From Heliorestis acidaminivorans (GTDB lineage: Bacteria; Bacillota; Desulfitobacteriia; Heliobacteriales; Heliobacteriaceae): 64,000 nucleotides of DNA. Positions within the stretch are counted from its first letter, which is position 1. Every line of letters starts with the position of its first letter. The notes under the pieces are model-generated. The model saw only the letters and a list, made by a program, of their open reading frames with translations, did no database searches and was not told the origin of the DNA. Of this stretch, positions 41,310 through 50,520 are shown piece after piece. The stretch is taken from NCBI RefSeq assembly GCF_008933955.1, contig NZ_WBXO01000002.1, positions 365,089 through 429,088 on the forward strand, given 5' to 3'. Position numbers and translations under genes: made by a program.

Positions 41310-43121
41310 GTAGGGTAGACTTTTAGCGCCTTAACCTTACGTCAGGTTTCTAAAAGTCCCCCTCCGAACCGGACGTACACCTTTCAATGTATCCGGCTCT
41401 CCAGTCATAAGCTCGATTTATTCTTATTCTTTTTTTATAAATTTTTATCTATTTACATACAAAGTAATATCCATTGTCCTTATATGAAAGTAAATATTTC
41501 TTTTTTACTTTGGAGATAGTACCTTTTTCTTTTCTGGCAATTGTTTTTAATAAGCTTTGATAGTGATAATACTTAAACTTTTTTATTTTTCTTTTTACAT
41601 CATCGGCAAGTGCATAATATTGATAGAAAGCTTTTATTTCTTGATCATATATTTTTACAATTTCAGCTATAGGGAGATTCATTCTATTATGACAGTGAAT
41701 AGCTTTGCCGTGAGCGGTAAATGCTTTAATTTTTTCATTAATTACGCTGGTAGGTACGATGAGGTTACAAGATCCTTGAACATTTGTATTTTTTGAAGAT
41801 ATAAAGATCTCGTAATCTAAAAAAAATATTTTTTGATCATTAAGGTTAATGAGCCTACCAGGTAAGTCTTGAAGGTAAATAGCTGAAAAATAAGCTTTAA
41901 TAGTATTTTCTAATCTTTGTGCTATTTCTTTAGTTCCTTCAATTAAAAAAAGAAATTGATCTTCATATCTAGAATAATATAATTTTTCGTTTGTCATATT
42001 TGCCAGAAAACTATCAAAGTAAGAAAAATAAATTTCTTCAAGCATAGGCATTTTGTAAGGTGACGTAAAAATAGTTTTGATGAGCTCAATCATGCGACCA
42101 TCATTAATTTTATCCTTCAGAAAAGTTGCTAAAATATTTACATCAAGCTTACTACGAATATCTTGAAGATTTCCTTCTATAGCCCAGTTTTTGTTTAATC
42201 CATTTTTTTTTATTTCTGCTAATGCCTCAAAAGGACTTTTCTTAACTTCGTAAGCACTTGGACTCTCAATAAAGATAGGACTATAAATTTTTTTTAATAT
42301 TTCTTTAGTAATTTCCATTAGCAAAGAAACTTTATGATTAAGACCAAAGTCTTCTTGCTTACTAGTAAATAAAAATTTATACTTTTCATTTTTCATGTTA
42401 GTAATTAAATCTTTGATAACTTCTTTATCGAGAGGTTTTTTTTCATATTTATAGGCTATATTAGTAGTAAGTAATTTTTTGTATGCAAGTAGATAAAAAT
42501 CTTCATTAAAAAAGTTCCGATAGATTCTTTCGAATTTATAATTCCTATCGTTAATAGAACGCTCACCGAGTATTGACAAAATTACTTCAGCTTTCTGCAT
42601 TACGCATACCTCCATATTTCTGTCAATTTTATGACCTGCTTCCCTTCGCCACGTAATAGGTTTTCCCTATCTCAGACTACTACGAAAGCTCCGTAGCCCT
42701 ATCAATAGAAGTACTCTTCTATTGACGTAGGCTATCTCCGTTTAGATTCCTTCTATACAAAAAAGTGACTTAGGCGCCCGTTCATCTCTTTAACGTATTA
42801 ACAATACGCTGGAGAGCTCGTAGAGAGTATGCAGATCATAGGAAAATATCGGCATAACAAGCTCTCATACACATCTCGACTAGCTACCTGTGTATCCCGT
42901 GGTTTAGGCCAAGAGACTAGGTTTCAAGCAGTTTAGCTTTAGCCATATCACTTCCTGGTCTTGCCTGTCTGTCTCAATGCTAGTATATTGACAACAGGCT
43001 TTACTGACATGCTATGTTCCCTTATGATATTTCTATCTCCGGTAAGTCAGTTGACCATTCAGAGTTCTCTCTACTCTGAAATCCCTCTAGGGACGATATA
43101 GAAAGTTCCTTACGGACGCAC
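41310..43121 (-). mobile_element. group II intron inserted in the parA P-loop
   Basis: The 1812-nt element on the minus strand begins GTGCG, the group II 5' consensus, at 43121 and ends AC at 41310. Domain V is a 34-nt hairpin at 41366-41399 (GAGCCGG ... CCGGTTC with the AGC triad). Domain VI is the hairpin at 41318-41358 (GACTTTTAG / CTAAAAGTC) with an unpaired A as branch-point candidate. The 5' end holds a ~500-nt structured domain I-III region. A CCTAC at about 42727-42731 could be EBS1 to the exon's GTAGG. Its single ORF is 41449-42600. Orientation is the same as parA, as splicing requires. Confidence 0.92.
41449..42600 (-). CDS. group II intron-encoded maturase with degenerate reverse transcriptase domain
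   Basis: 383 residues, aligned by eye to LtrA-type proteins. The N-terminus (MQKAEVILSILGERS, FERIYRNFFNEDFYLLAYKKL) and the maturase domain X (GKAIHCHNRMNLP, IYDQEIKAFYQYYALADDVKR, KSLLKTIA-like tail) are well kept. The RT catalytic parts are not. The usual EGDIKGCFD reads EGNLQDIRSKLD, YADD reads YEDQ, and the SGTPQGG region is missing. There is no HNH endonuclease domain. ATG 42600 follows GGAGG; an ATG at 42615 precedes that site and is less likely. It probably helps splice the intron but cannot copy it; that is inference. Confidence 0.88.
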   Translation of the reverse strand: MQKAEVILSILGERSINDRNYKFERIYRNFFNEDFYLLAYKKLLTTNIAYKYEKKPLDKEVIKDLITNMKNEKYKFLFTSKQEDFGLNHKVSLLMEITKEILKKIYSPIFIESPSAYEVKKSPFEALAEIKKNGLNKNWAIEGNLQDIRSKLDVNILATFLKDKINDGRMIELIKTIFTSPYKMPMLEEIYFSYFDSFLANMTNEKLYYSRYEDQFLFLIEGTKEIAQRLENTIKAYFSAIYLQDLPGRLINLNDQKIFFLDYEIFISSKNTNVQGSCNLIVPTSVINEKIKAFTAHGKAIHCHNRMNLPIAEIVKIYDQEIKAFYQYYALADDVKRKIKKFKYYHYQSLLKTIARKEKGTISKVKKKYLLSYKDNGYYFVCK

Positions 43122-43166
43122 TCCTACTCCACCTTTTTGATTAGCAATTGCAATAATTTGAGTCAA
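43122..43166 (-). CDS. parA: ParA (Soj), 5' exon
   Basis: Fifteen codons from TTG 43166 to GGA 43122 encode MTQIIAIANQKGGVG, the standard Soj N-terminus up to the middle of the P-loop. AGGTGG (43176-43181, minus) lies 9 nt upstream of the start. The exon ends on a codon boundary and the intron follows immediately. It is too short to be called as a gene by itself. Confidence 0.9.
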
Positions 43167-43274
43167 ATAATAACACCACCTATTCTGCTGAGTTTTTTTC
43201 TGATTCTATTTTTCAATTTCAACAAAATCGGTATAACTCCTGCAGAGGTTGATTAAGGAAGAGCCTTTTTCTGC

Positions 43275-43354
43275 AATAAAAAAAGACAAAATTCGACCTA
43301 CCTCTTTTAACCGTAATAAAAAGGGCTAGAATTGAACTTACCCCCTTTTTAAGG
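43275..43354. repeat. imperfect 40-bp tandem repeat upstream of parA
   Basis: Two units (43275-43314, 43315-43354) share AATAAAAA, then (A/G)AATT(C/G)(A)AC(C/T)TAC(C) and a T-run, with about two thirds of positions alike. It lies between the parA start and the parS sites, in a gap of nearly 400 nt (43167-43562) that otherwise holds two parS sites and the rsmG terminator. Confidence 0.45.
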
Positions 43355-43425
43355 TAATTACTTTAACCCCTGAAATAGGAAAGCTTACAGAGGCTTTTAA
43401 CAAGGGAATAATTGTTCGTTTTCAA

Positions 43426-43441
43426 TGTTCCACGTGGAACA
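43426..43441. promoter_or_regulatory. parS: parS site 4
   Basis: A perfect TGTTCCACGTGGAACA palindrome in the gap between parA and rsmG. Confidence 0.95.
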
Positions 43442-43529
43442 TGATTTGTATATTAGCATAAAAATTAAAGTTCTTAATTTAATAGGAAATGACATAAGCC
43501 TCATGCACTAATTAGTAAAAAAATAATTA

Positions 43530-43561
43530 AAAAGCGATGTTCCACGTGGAACATCGCTTTT
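43530..43561 (-). terminator. rsmG terminator hairpin containing parS site 5
   Basis: A continuous 32-bp palindrome, AAAAGCGA + parS (43538-43553) + TCGCTTTT. On the minus strand it lies directly behind rsmG and ends in T4, so it can act as a transcription terminator as RNA and as a ParB site as DNA. Confidence 0.8.
43538..43553. promoter_or_regulatory. parS: parS site 5
   Basis: A perfect TGTTCCACGTGGAACA, forming the core of the longer rsmG terminator palindrome. Confidence 0.95.
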
Positions 43562-43562
43562 A

Positions 43563-44354
43563 TTATAGTATAGGATTTTTCGCAGGTATACCTGCTCTTC
43601 TCGGATATTTTGAAGGTGTAGATTTAATTTTTTTAATTCCTATTAAGAATCTTTTATCTCCCGAAAAAGGTAAGGAACTTTCTTCAGCCCATGCTAATTT
43701 ACCACCAAGCTCCTCAATTGCTTTTTGTGCTTCTTGTAATTCTTCTTGACCATCTGCACCTTTCAAAGCTACAAATAATCCATTAATAGCTACAAAAGGC
43801 AAGCAGTATTCAACTAAAACTGGTAATCTTGCCACAGCACGAGCCATAACAAGGTCTTGCTTTTCTCTATAATCTGTTTGTTTTCCTAACTCCTCAACTC
43901 GACCATGTTGAACTAAAACATTAGTACAACTCATTTTCGTTGATAAGTCTTGTAAGAATCGACAGCGTTTCTGTAAAGAGTCTATTAAGGTAACTTGCCA
44001 GTTTCTATATAAGATAGCAAGTGGCAATCCCGGAAAGCCTGCACCTGTACCAATGTCAGCTACTTGCAAGTTTTTTTCTTTACTTTCAATCATAGGTAGT
44101 AAAAGCATAGGTAAAAAAGAGTCTAAGAAATGTTTTTCTGCCACTTCTTTAGGATCTGTAATAGCTGTAAGATTAAGATTGTTGTTAGTCATTACCATTT
44201 CTTTAGCGTAAAAGGTGAATAAGTCTATGGTAGGACTAGGTAAGGGGAATTTTAACTTTTCTAATCCTTCTTGTAAAACATTTCGAAAAATAAGTTCATC
44301 TTGCTCAGTCCAGATAATATTTCTTTTGTTCTGCTGAGGCGAAGCACTATTCAT
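43563..44354 (-). CDS. rsmG: 16S rRNA (guanine527-N7)-methyltransferase
   Basis: A SAM-dependent methyltransferase acting on G527 of 16S rRNA. The 263 residues contain [19 protein letters not shown], the SAM-binding [17 protein letters not shown] and [14 protein letters not shown], with [17 protein letters not shown] further on; all are standard for RsmG (GidB). The C-terminal tail ([22 protein letters not shown]) is the family ending. It overlaps mnmG by 8 nt, as in the conserved mnmE-mnmG-rsmG string. Confidence 0.96.
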   Translation of the reverse strand: MNSASPQQNKRNIIWTEQDELIFRNVLQEGLEKLKFPLPSPTIDLFTFYAKEMVMTNNNLNLTAITDPKEVAEKHFLDSFLPMLLLPMIESKEKNLQVADIGTGAGFPGLPLAILYRNWQVTLIDSLQKRCRFLQDLSTKMSCTNVLVQHGRVEELGKQTDYREKQDLVMARAVARLPVLVEYCLPFVAINGLFVALKGADGQEELQEAQKAIEELGGKLAWAEESSLPFSGDKRFLIGIKKIKSTPSKYPRRAGIPAKNPIL

Positions 44355-46281
44355 CAGCCATACCCCCCGCTTGTCTTTTTCTACGTCTTTGCTCTAAATA
44401 AACAAGGAGTAATGAAATATCAGCAGGGCTAACACCAGATATTCTTGATGCTTGTCCTAAGAATTCAGGTCTTCTCTGTATTAGTTTTTGGCGAGCTTCC
44501 GTAGAAAGTCCATTAATCTCTTCATAGTTAATATCCTTAGGCAGTCTTTTGTTTTCTAGTTTATTGAATCTCTCTACTTGCAACTCTTGCTTAGCTAAAT
44601 AACCTTCAAACTTAGCTGAGATCTCTATTTGTTCATTAATCTCTTGTGCGAGAGCTATCTCTTCTTCTGTATGAAGCTCTACAGCTTTCTCTAATTCGAG
44701 AAAAGGTAAAAGAAGTTTATATGATAACTCCGGTCTACGTAGTAAATCATATAAAGTAACACCCTTAGTTAGTAGTGAACTCTTTTGTTGATCTAGTATT
44801 TTATTGAATTCTTGATTGCTTGGCTTAATAACAGTCTTTTGCCATAGCTCTTTCTCAGCCTCTAAACGATCCATTTTATTTTTAAATAATTTATAACGCT
44901 GATCGTCTACTAAACCAATCTGTCGACCCTTTTCTGTCAAACGTTGATCTGCATTATCTTGTCTAAGCAGAAGTCGATACTCTGCTCTTGAAGTTAACAT
45001 ACGATAAGGCTCATTAGTTCCCTTTGTTACTAGATCATCAATTAAGACGCCTATATAAGCATCGGAACGTTTAAGTATAAAAGGCTCTTTTTCTTGCACT
45101 AATAGTGCAGCATTTATCCCCGCTATCAAACCTTGAGCAGCTGCTTCCTCATAGCCTGATGTACCATTAATCTGCCCTGCACTAAAGAAGCCTTTGATAT
45201 CTTGATGCTCTAAAGTAAGCTTCAACTGTGTTGGATCGACATAGTCATACTCAATTGCATAAGCTGGACGAATCATTTTTACATTTTCCATACCAATAAT
45301 GGAGTGTAGCATCTCTAATTGAACATCTTCAGGTAAACTAGTAGACATTCCCTGAACATAATATTCCTGTGTATCTCTTCCTTCAGGTTCAATGAAAACT
45401 TGATGACCTGTTTTGTCTGCAAATCGTACTACTTTATCTTCAATAGAAGGACAATATCGAGGACCAGTCCCTTCTATGACCCCACTAAAGAGAGGTGACC
45501 TGTGAAGATTATCACGTATAATTTGATGAGTTTTTTCTGTTGTATAAGTTAGCCAACAGGATATTTGCTCTCTAGCTTTAGGCTTGGAGATATAAGAAAA
45601 TTTTAAATTTCCATTGTCACCTGGTTGCTCTGTCATCTTAGAAAAATCAATAGTACGACCATCTACACGGGCTGGTGTGCCCGTTTTGAATCTACCAACT
45701 TTGATGCCAATTTCTTTTAATGACTTGCTCAGAGATTGGGCTGAAAAGTATCCATTAGGTCCTCCATCATAATAGAGATCACCAAGAATAATCTTACCTG
45801 TAAGGTATGTACCTGTTGTAACGATTACGGCTGATGATCGATAAATAGCACCAGTCTGGGTTATTACTGCCTTTACGGCACCATCTTCTACTATTAATTC
45901 TTCTACCATAGCTTGCCGCACATCTAGATTGTTCTGGTTTTCCAATTGTCTCGTCATATAGAGCTGGTAAGCTCTCTTATCAGCCTGTGCTCTTAGTGCT
46001 TGTACAGCTGGTCCCTTGCCAGTGTTCAGCATTCGTATCTGTATAGCTTCTTCATCAATAGCAAGACCCATTTGTCCACCTAATGCATCAATTTCTCGCA
46101 CTAGATGACCTTTGGCAGGACCACCGACAGCAGGGTTACAAGGCATAAGAGCGACATTATCCCAACTAATTGTTAAAACTAGAGTTTTACATCCCATTCT
46201 AGCCGAGGCCAAGGCGGCTTCACAGCCGGAATGACCAGCACCAATGACAATAACATCATATTGACCAGCCTCATACTGCAT
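44347..46281 (-). CDS. mnmG: tRNA uridine-5-carboxymethylaminomethyl modification enzyme MnmG (GidA)
   Basis: The FAD-binding partner of MnmE that modifies U34 of certain tRNAs. 644 residues, the usual length. Visible are the dinucleotide motif [21 protein letters not shown], the GidA signatures [17 protein letters not shown] and [12 protein letters not shown], and [18 protein letters not shown]. The C-terminal helical domain ends [19 protein letters not shown] and [15 protein letters not shown], which contacts MnmE. It starts 17 nt after mnmE. Confidence 0.97.
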   Translation of the reverse strand: MQYEAGQYDVIVIGAGHSGCEAALASARMGCKTLVLTISWDNVALMPCNPAVGGPAKGHLVREIDALGGQMGLAIDEEAIQIRMLNTGKGPAVQALRAQADKRAYQLYMTRQLENQNNLDVRQAMVEELIVEDGAVKAVITQTGAIYRSSAVIVTTGTYLTGKIILGDLYYDGGPNGYFSAQSLSKSLKEIGIKVGRFKTGTPARVDGRTIDFSKMTEQPGDNGNLKFSYISKPKAREQISCWLTYTTEKTHQIIRDNLHRSPLFSGVIEGTGPRYCPSIEDKVVRFADKTGHQVFIEPEGRDTQEYYVQGMSTSLPEDVQLEMLHSIIGMENVKMIRPAYAIEYDYVDPTQLKLTLEHQDIKGFFSAGQINGTSGYEEAAAQGLIAGINAALLVQEKEPFILKRSDAYIGVLIDDLVTKGTNEPYRMLTSRAEYRLLLRQDNADQRLTEKGRQIGLVDDQRYKLFKNKMDRLEAEKELWQKTVIKPSNQEFNKILDQQKSSLLTKGVTLYDLLRRPELSYKLLLPFLELEKAVELHTEEEIALAQEINEQIEISAKFEGYLAKQELQVERFNKLENKRLPKDINYEEINGLSTEARQKLIQRRPEFLGQASRISGVSPADISLLLVYLEQRRRKRQAGGMADE

Positions 46282-46297
46282 GATCCATCAACTCCAT

Positions 46298-47701
46298 CTA
46301 TTTTCCAATACAAAATGATGCGAAGATCTTGTCCATAACATCTTCGCCTACAGTTTTTCCTGTGATCTCTCCTAATGCTTCCCAAGCGGCTCTTAAGTCG
46401 ATAGTTAGAAAATCTGCACTAGTCTGTAATTTTACAGCATCGATCATTTGTCTTATATGTTGAAGAGCTCTTTCTATAGCTTCTCTATGCCTAGCTTGTG
46501 TTATCAAATCAAGACGCTCATTACTCGTCAAAATTGCCTTATTTTCAGCTTCATCTCCAAATACTAGGTGACGAATTTTTTCAGCTAATTCTTCAATACC
46601 CCATGCTTCTCGTGCAGAAATAGAGATAATTGGTTTTTTGACAAGATTATAAATATCTTTTTCTTCTAAACGTCGATCTTTTATATCCGATTTATTAATT
46701 AGAATAATTGCTGGTCGATCTGCAAGAGATTGAAGCAATTCTTTTTCCTCTTCTGTTATCTCTTCTAAGCCATCTAGGACAAATAAAACAAGATCAGCCT
46801 GCTCCATGTATTGTCTTGTTTTTTCTACACCTAATTTTTCTACTAAGTCTGTTGTTTCTCTGATCCCTGCTGTATCGATAATACGTAATGGAATACCACC
46901 TAGATCGATCATTTCTTCAATAGCATCACGAGTTGTGCCTGGTATATCTGTTACTATTGCCCTCTGTTCATCAAGTAAAGCGTTTAACAAGCTTGATTTA
47001 CCTACATTAGGTCTACCAACAATTACAGTCTTCCAACCTTCTCTTAAGACTTTGCCACTTTCTGCCCTGCGCAATAGCTCTTCTAGTTTTGTTCGTATAT
47101 TTTCTAGATCAGACAATAACTTTTCATCGCTTAATTCAGGCAAATCTTCTTCGGGAAAGTCAATAAGCGCTTCTAAGTGAGCCATAACTTGTAATAGTTG
47201 TTCATCTATAGTCTTTATCTTTTTAGATAAGTGTCCTTCTAGTTGAGAAAGTGCCGCACCTAAGCCATCTCTTGTTTTTGACTGAATTACTTCCATAATT
47301 GCTTCTGCTTGGGCTAAGTCAAGTCTACCACCTAGAAAAGCTCTTTTCGTAAATTCACCAGGTTCGGCCGCTCTTGCACCAGCTCGTAAAATAGCTTCTA
47401 AAGTTTCTCGCAAAGGCAAGGAACCACCATGGCAATGAAATTCTGCTACATCTTCAGTCGTAAAAGTTCGCGGTCCTTTCATCCAAGCTACAAGTACTTC
47501 ATCAATAGCTTTACCATCATCGGGATGAATAACAGTTCCCAGATGAAGAGTATGGCTAGACCAGTTTTTTATATCTTTTGCGTACCGTGGTTTAAATACT
47601 TTATCAACAATCTCCATAGCATCAGGACCACTTACGCGTATGATGCCAATAGCCCCTTCACCAATAGCTGTTGAAACAGCCGCAATTGTATCTTGAATCA
47701 T
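46298..47701 (-). CDS. mnmE: tRNA modification GTPase MnmE (TrmE)
   Basis: 467 residues from ATG 47701: MIQDTIAAVSTAIGEGAIGIIRVSG is the invariant N-terminus, so the 32-residue upstream extension of the frame is not used (GGAGAGG precedes 47701). It has the folate-binding N-terminal domain, an inserted Ras-like G domain with GRPNVGKSSLLNALL (G1), DIPGTTRD (G2), DTAGIRE (G3) and NKSD (G4), and the C-terminal FCIGK. The final cysteine is essential in this family. Works with MnmG downstream in the operon. Confidence 0.97.
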   Translation of the reverse strand: MIQDTIAAVSTAIGEGAIGIIRVSGPDAMEIVDKVFKPRYAKDIKNWSSHTLHLGTVIHPDDGKAIDEVLVAWMKGPRTFTTEDVAEFHCHGGSLPLRETLEAILRAGARAAEPGEFTKRAFLGGRLDLAQAEAIMEVIQSKTRDGLGAALSQLEGHLSKKIKTIDEQLLQVMAHLEALIDFPEEDLPELSDEKLLSDLENIRTKLEELLRRAESGKVLREGWKTVIVGRPNVGKSSLLNALLDEQRAIVTDIPGTTRDAIEEMIDLGGIPLRIIDTAGIRETTDLVEKLGVEKTRQYMEQADLVLFVLDGLEEITEEEKELLQSLADRPAIILINKSDIKDRRLEEKDIYNLVKKPIISISAREAWGIEELAEKIRHLVFGDEAENKAILTSNERLDLITQARHREAIERALQHIRQMIDAVKLQTSADFLTIDLRAAWEALGEITGKTVGEDVMDKIFASFCIGK

Positions 47702-47747
47702 AGAGCAACAACCTCTCCACATAGGAAAAAAAGCGCCTAAGCGCTTT

Positions 47748-48521
47748 TTATCTATCGTATCCAGAATTATCTTTTTCAATACTTTTAGGCAAGCCATTTC
47801 TATCTTGATAACGTCGTGTCCGACCTCTTGGTCCGCTTATATTATGTTCGCTAGCAAAACCATGAGGACGATCTTCTCTAGGGCGTCGTATCTCTTGTTT
47901 AGGAACAATTATTACTTTACGGAAAGGATCTTCTCCTTCAGAAAAAGTCGATAATTTTGAATCCCCTTGTAAAGCAGTATGAATAATTCTACGTTCTTGA
48001 GGATTCATCGGTTCTAACACAACACGAGTGCCACTTCTCTTTGCTTTATCTCCTAATCGTTTCGCCAACCTTATTAAGGTTTCTTCACGGCGCTGACGAT
48101 AGTTTTCTACGTCTAAAACTATACGGAGACGACTGAGGCTTAATCGATTAACAGCTAAGTTAGTTAAATACTGTAATGCATCAAGGGTGTCTCCGCGACG
48201 ACCTATCAATATGCCCAGATCGTCTCCCTTGAATGTGATGTGGAGAATTTGATCTTTCCAAACTGGAATAATCTCTGCCTTAACATCCATGGTAAGAAAA
48301 ACATCTGATAAGAAACGTACAGCATCTCTTAAGGGATCTGGTTTTACAGTCACTCGAATACGAGCTGGTTTTACTCCAATAAAACCAAGAAAACCTTTAT
48401 TAGGTTCTTCTAAAACCTGAACTTCAACATCTTTTTCTTCTAATTGAAGTTCTAAAAGAGCGGCATTTAAAGCCTCTTTCACTGTTTTTGCTGTTTTTTC
48501 AACGATAATGGGCTGGGTCAT
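47748..48521 (-). CDS. jag: Jag / KhpB RNA-binding protein (SpoIIIJ-associated)
   Basis: 257 residues: a Jag_N domain at about 5-55 (KTAKTVKEALNAALLELQ, EEPNKGFLGFIGVKPARI), a KH domain (about 85-145, LGILIGRRGDTLDALQYLTN) and an R3H domain (about 150-210, RIVLDVENYRQRREETL, LEPMNPQERRIIHTALQ). A charged tail follows the R3H domain. It binds RNA and is tied to cell-elongation control in other Firmicutes. Its start overlaps the yidC stop by one base, the usual yidC-jag pairing. Confidence 0.95.
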   Translation of the reverse strand: MTQPIIVEKTAKTVKEALNAALLELQLEEKDVEVQVLEEPNKGFLGFIGVKPARIRVTVKPDPLRDAVRFLSDVFLTMDVKAEIIPVWKDQILHITFKGDDLGILIGRRGDTLDALQYLTNLAVNRLSLSRLRIVLDVENYRQRREETLIRLAKRLGDKAKRSGTRVVLEPMNPQERRIIHTALQGDSKLSTFSEGEDPFRKVIIVPKQEIRRPREDRPHGFASEHNISGPRGRTRRYQDRNGLPKSIEKDNSGYDR

Positions 48522-49210
48522 TAAGCGGTTCCTTCTCCCTTCTGAACTTCAAAGGATCGGTTGATGTACAACTGCTGAAGGATACCTACAGTGTTAAAAG
48601 TTACCCAATAAAGTGCAAGTCCCGCAGGGAAGGTATGTGCCATCCAACCAATTAAAAGTGGCATCATAACAGACATCATTTTTTGCATCTGTTCAGACTG
48701 CGGTGTTTGAAGATTTTTGGGTGGCGCCGACACTTTCATCTGTAAATAAGTAGTAGCCGCCGCAAGTAACGGTAGTATATAGGGATCAGATACAGACAGG
48801 CTAGGTACCCAAAGAAAGCCAGAGTGTGCTGGATTTGCATAATTGAAGTTCAACAAGGCACCGTAAAAAGCGATCAATATAGGAAGCTGTATAAGCAAAG
48901 GCAAGCAACCACTTAAGGGGTTGACACCTGAATCTTTGTAAAGCTTCATCATCTCTTCCTGTGCTTTTTGAGGATTCTTTTTATGCTTTTCTTGAATAGC
49001 CTTCTGTTTTGGCGCCAACTCAGCCATTGAGCGCATCGATCTCATCTGTTTTACCGTGAGAGGATAAAGAGCCATTTTAATAAAAACAGTAATCAAAATA
49101 ATGGCCAAACCATAGTTAGCTAGTCCAACCATGGAAGTGATGTTGTAGAAAAACTGAATAAGAGAGCTAAATGATCCTACTATGAGATCCCATAGACCCA
49201 AGGCAAACAT
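48521..49210 (-). CDS. yidC: membrane protein insertase YidC (SpoIIIJ)
   Basis: 229 residues with five hydrophobic helices and the YidC/Oxa1 fold. NYGLAIILITVFIKMALYPLTVKQMRSM holds the positively charged groove residue region. IQEKHKKNPQKAQEEMMKLYKDSGVNPLSGCLPLLIQLP is the conserved cytoplasmic loop and next helix. The N-terminus has no lipobox cysteine, unlike Bacillus SpoIIIJ. Inserts proteins into the cytoplasmic membrane, and in spore-formers is also needed for forespore sigma-G activation. Confidence 0.95.
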   Translation of the reverse strand: MFALGLWDLIVGSFSSLIQFFYNITSMVGLANYGLAIILITVFIKMALYPLTVKQMRSMRSMAELAPKQKAIQEKHKKNPQKAQEEMMKLYKDSGVNPLSGCLPLLIQLPILIAFYGALLNFNYANPAHSGFLWVPSLSVSDPYILPLLAAATTYLQMKVSAPPKNLQTPQSEQMQKMMSVMMPLLIGWMAHTFPAGLALYWVTFNTVGILQQLYINRSFEVQKGEGTA

Positions 49211-49260
49211 TCCTCCTTACATATGTACCGACACGAATCGGTAACTCATAATGCCGGGCC

Positions 49261-49473
49261 TTATACTGGATCGTATCCGCCAGGGTGAAAAGGGTGACAG
49301 CGAAGGATCCTCCATAGGGCCTTACCAATGCCTCGCCATATTCCGTATTTCTCTATGGCTTGAATAGCATATTCCGAACAAGTAGGCATAAAACGACATC
49401 TAGGACCTAACATGGGAGAAATATAGCTTTGGTAGAATCGAATCGGCAAAATGAAAAGCTTAGCGATTGCCAT
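49261..49473 (-). CDS. yidD: membrane protein insertion efficiency factor
   Basis: 70 residues of the YidD family: [33 protein letters not shown] and the end [13 protein letters not shown] are diagnostic. It overlaps rnpA by 14 nt and precedes yidC, the canonical order. Confidence 0.95.
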   Translation of the reverse strand: MAIAKLFILPIRFYQSYISPMLGPRCRFMPTCSEYAIQAIEKYGIWRGIGKALWRILRCHPFHPGGYDPV

Positions 49474-49816
49474 AAGCCCCCCCTGTCCAGAGCTTGGCCC
49501 TTTTGAATTGTTTGATTACATCTTTTTCGACTTCACTAAATGGAATTCCTTTTATTTTTTGACGAGCTATTAAAATAACATCTCGTCCATTTTGTAGTCG
49601 TGAACGATAACGTCGGCAAATTTCTCTAAACTGTCTTTTTACTTTATTACGAACGACAGCTTTACCGACTTTGGAAGATACAGAAAAACCAAATCGCTGT
49701 GTTCCTTTTCCTTTTAGAAGATATAAAACAACATAACGACCGGCAAAAGAATTTCCACGCTGATAAACAGCGTGAAAATCTTTGCTCCTACGTAATCGAT
49801 AGCGACGGGGTAGCAA
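49460..49816 (-). CDS. rnpA: ribonuclease P protein component
   Basis: 118 residues, basic. [21 protein letters not shown] at the start, then [27 protein letters not shown] with the RNR box (RNKVKR) that contacts RNase P RNA. Lies between rpmH and yidD. Confidence 0.95.
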   Translation of the reverse strand: MLPRRYRLRRSKDFHAVYQRGNSFAGRYVVLYLLKGKGTQRFGFSVSSKVGKAVVRNKVKRQFREICRRYRSRLQNGRDVILIARQKIKGIPFSEVEKDVIKQFKRAKLWTGGAYGNR

Positions 49817-49860
49817 AAAAAGATCACCCCCAAAAACAAAAGAAGGCCCCCGAAGCGGCC

Positions 49861-49995
49861 TTACGCACTGAGAACCTTCCTACCTTTGGCCCGGCGACGT
49901 TTTAGAATATTCCGGCCGTTTTTTGTGCTCATACGGCTTAAAAAGCCATGTACACGCTTATGTTTTCTATTCTTAGGCTGATAGGTGCGCTTCAC
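49861..49995 (-). CDS. rpmH: 50S ribosomal protein L34
   Basis: A 44-residue, highly basic protein with the unmistakable L34 sequence ([18 protein letters not shown] ... [12 protein letters not shown]). It starts at GTG 49995, with AGGGGGTG upstream, and ends with TAA at 49861. It marks the left border of oriC and the start of the rpmH-rnpA-yidD-yidC-jag operon. Confidence 0.97.
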   Translation of the reverse strand: MKRTYQPKNRKHKRVHGFLSRMSTKNGRNILKRRRAKGRKVLSA

Positions 49996-50159
49996 ATGGA
50001 ACACCCCCTTAGTTTAATTACATCTATATCTTTTTATACATGTCACCTGCTAACAGGTTGGCCTGACAGCAACTCACAAACACTACAAGTATATTCGAAA
50101 GAGCCTAACAAGTCAAGGAATTACTACAGCTTAATATCAACAATTCTAGGGTTGTGGTT

Positions 50160-50520
50160 AAAATAGATTTTTTTCGACACTTATCCCCTTGTGGATAACT
50201 CATTAACACTGTACAATTGTGGATGAAACTTTTCCACAGGTGGATAACCCTTACCATGATTGGTTTTTCAACTAATTATTCCACAGCATGTGGACAAATT
50301 GTGTATTTTTTGTTTTTAACTTTGCTCACTCAGCCGTCAATATCTGAGTATTTTTTTATTATTATATTTATCCTCTGTTGAAATAATTCAGTTATTTAGA
50401 TATTGTGGATAAATATTTTTAAATAGGCATTAAGCCTTATATATAAAGCACTTTTGTGTAAAATTTTTTTGGGATAAAAACGTTAAGATGTTGTGAATAT
50501 CCTGTTGGGGGTATGGATCG
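50160..50520. other. oriC: oriC, rpmH-dnaA part
   Basis: A 525-nt gap (49996-50520) between rpmH and dnaA, strongly AT-rich toward dnaA. DnaA boxes (TTATCCACA or its complement) lie at 50190-50198 and 50404-50412 (perfect), with one-mismatch forms at 50218-50226, 50239-50247 and 50289-50297, and TTTCCACA at 50231. The AT-rich run 50320-50470 is a good candidate for the unwinding element. The promoters for rpmH and dnaA must also be here. Confidence 0.9.

Noticed and set aside
43167..43562. CRISPR-like array from repeated parS motifs
   Set aside because: The repeats are 16-bp ParB palindromes with irregular spacing and there are no cas genes.
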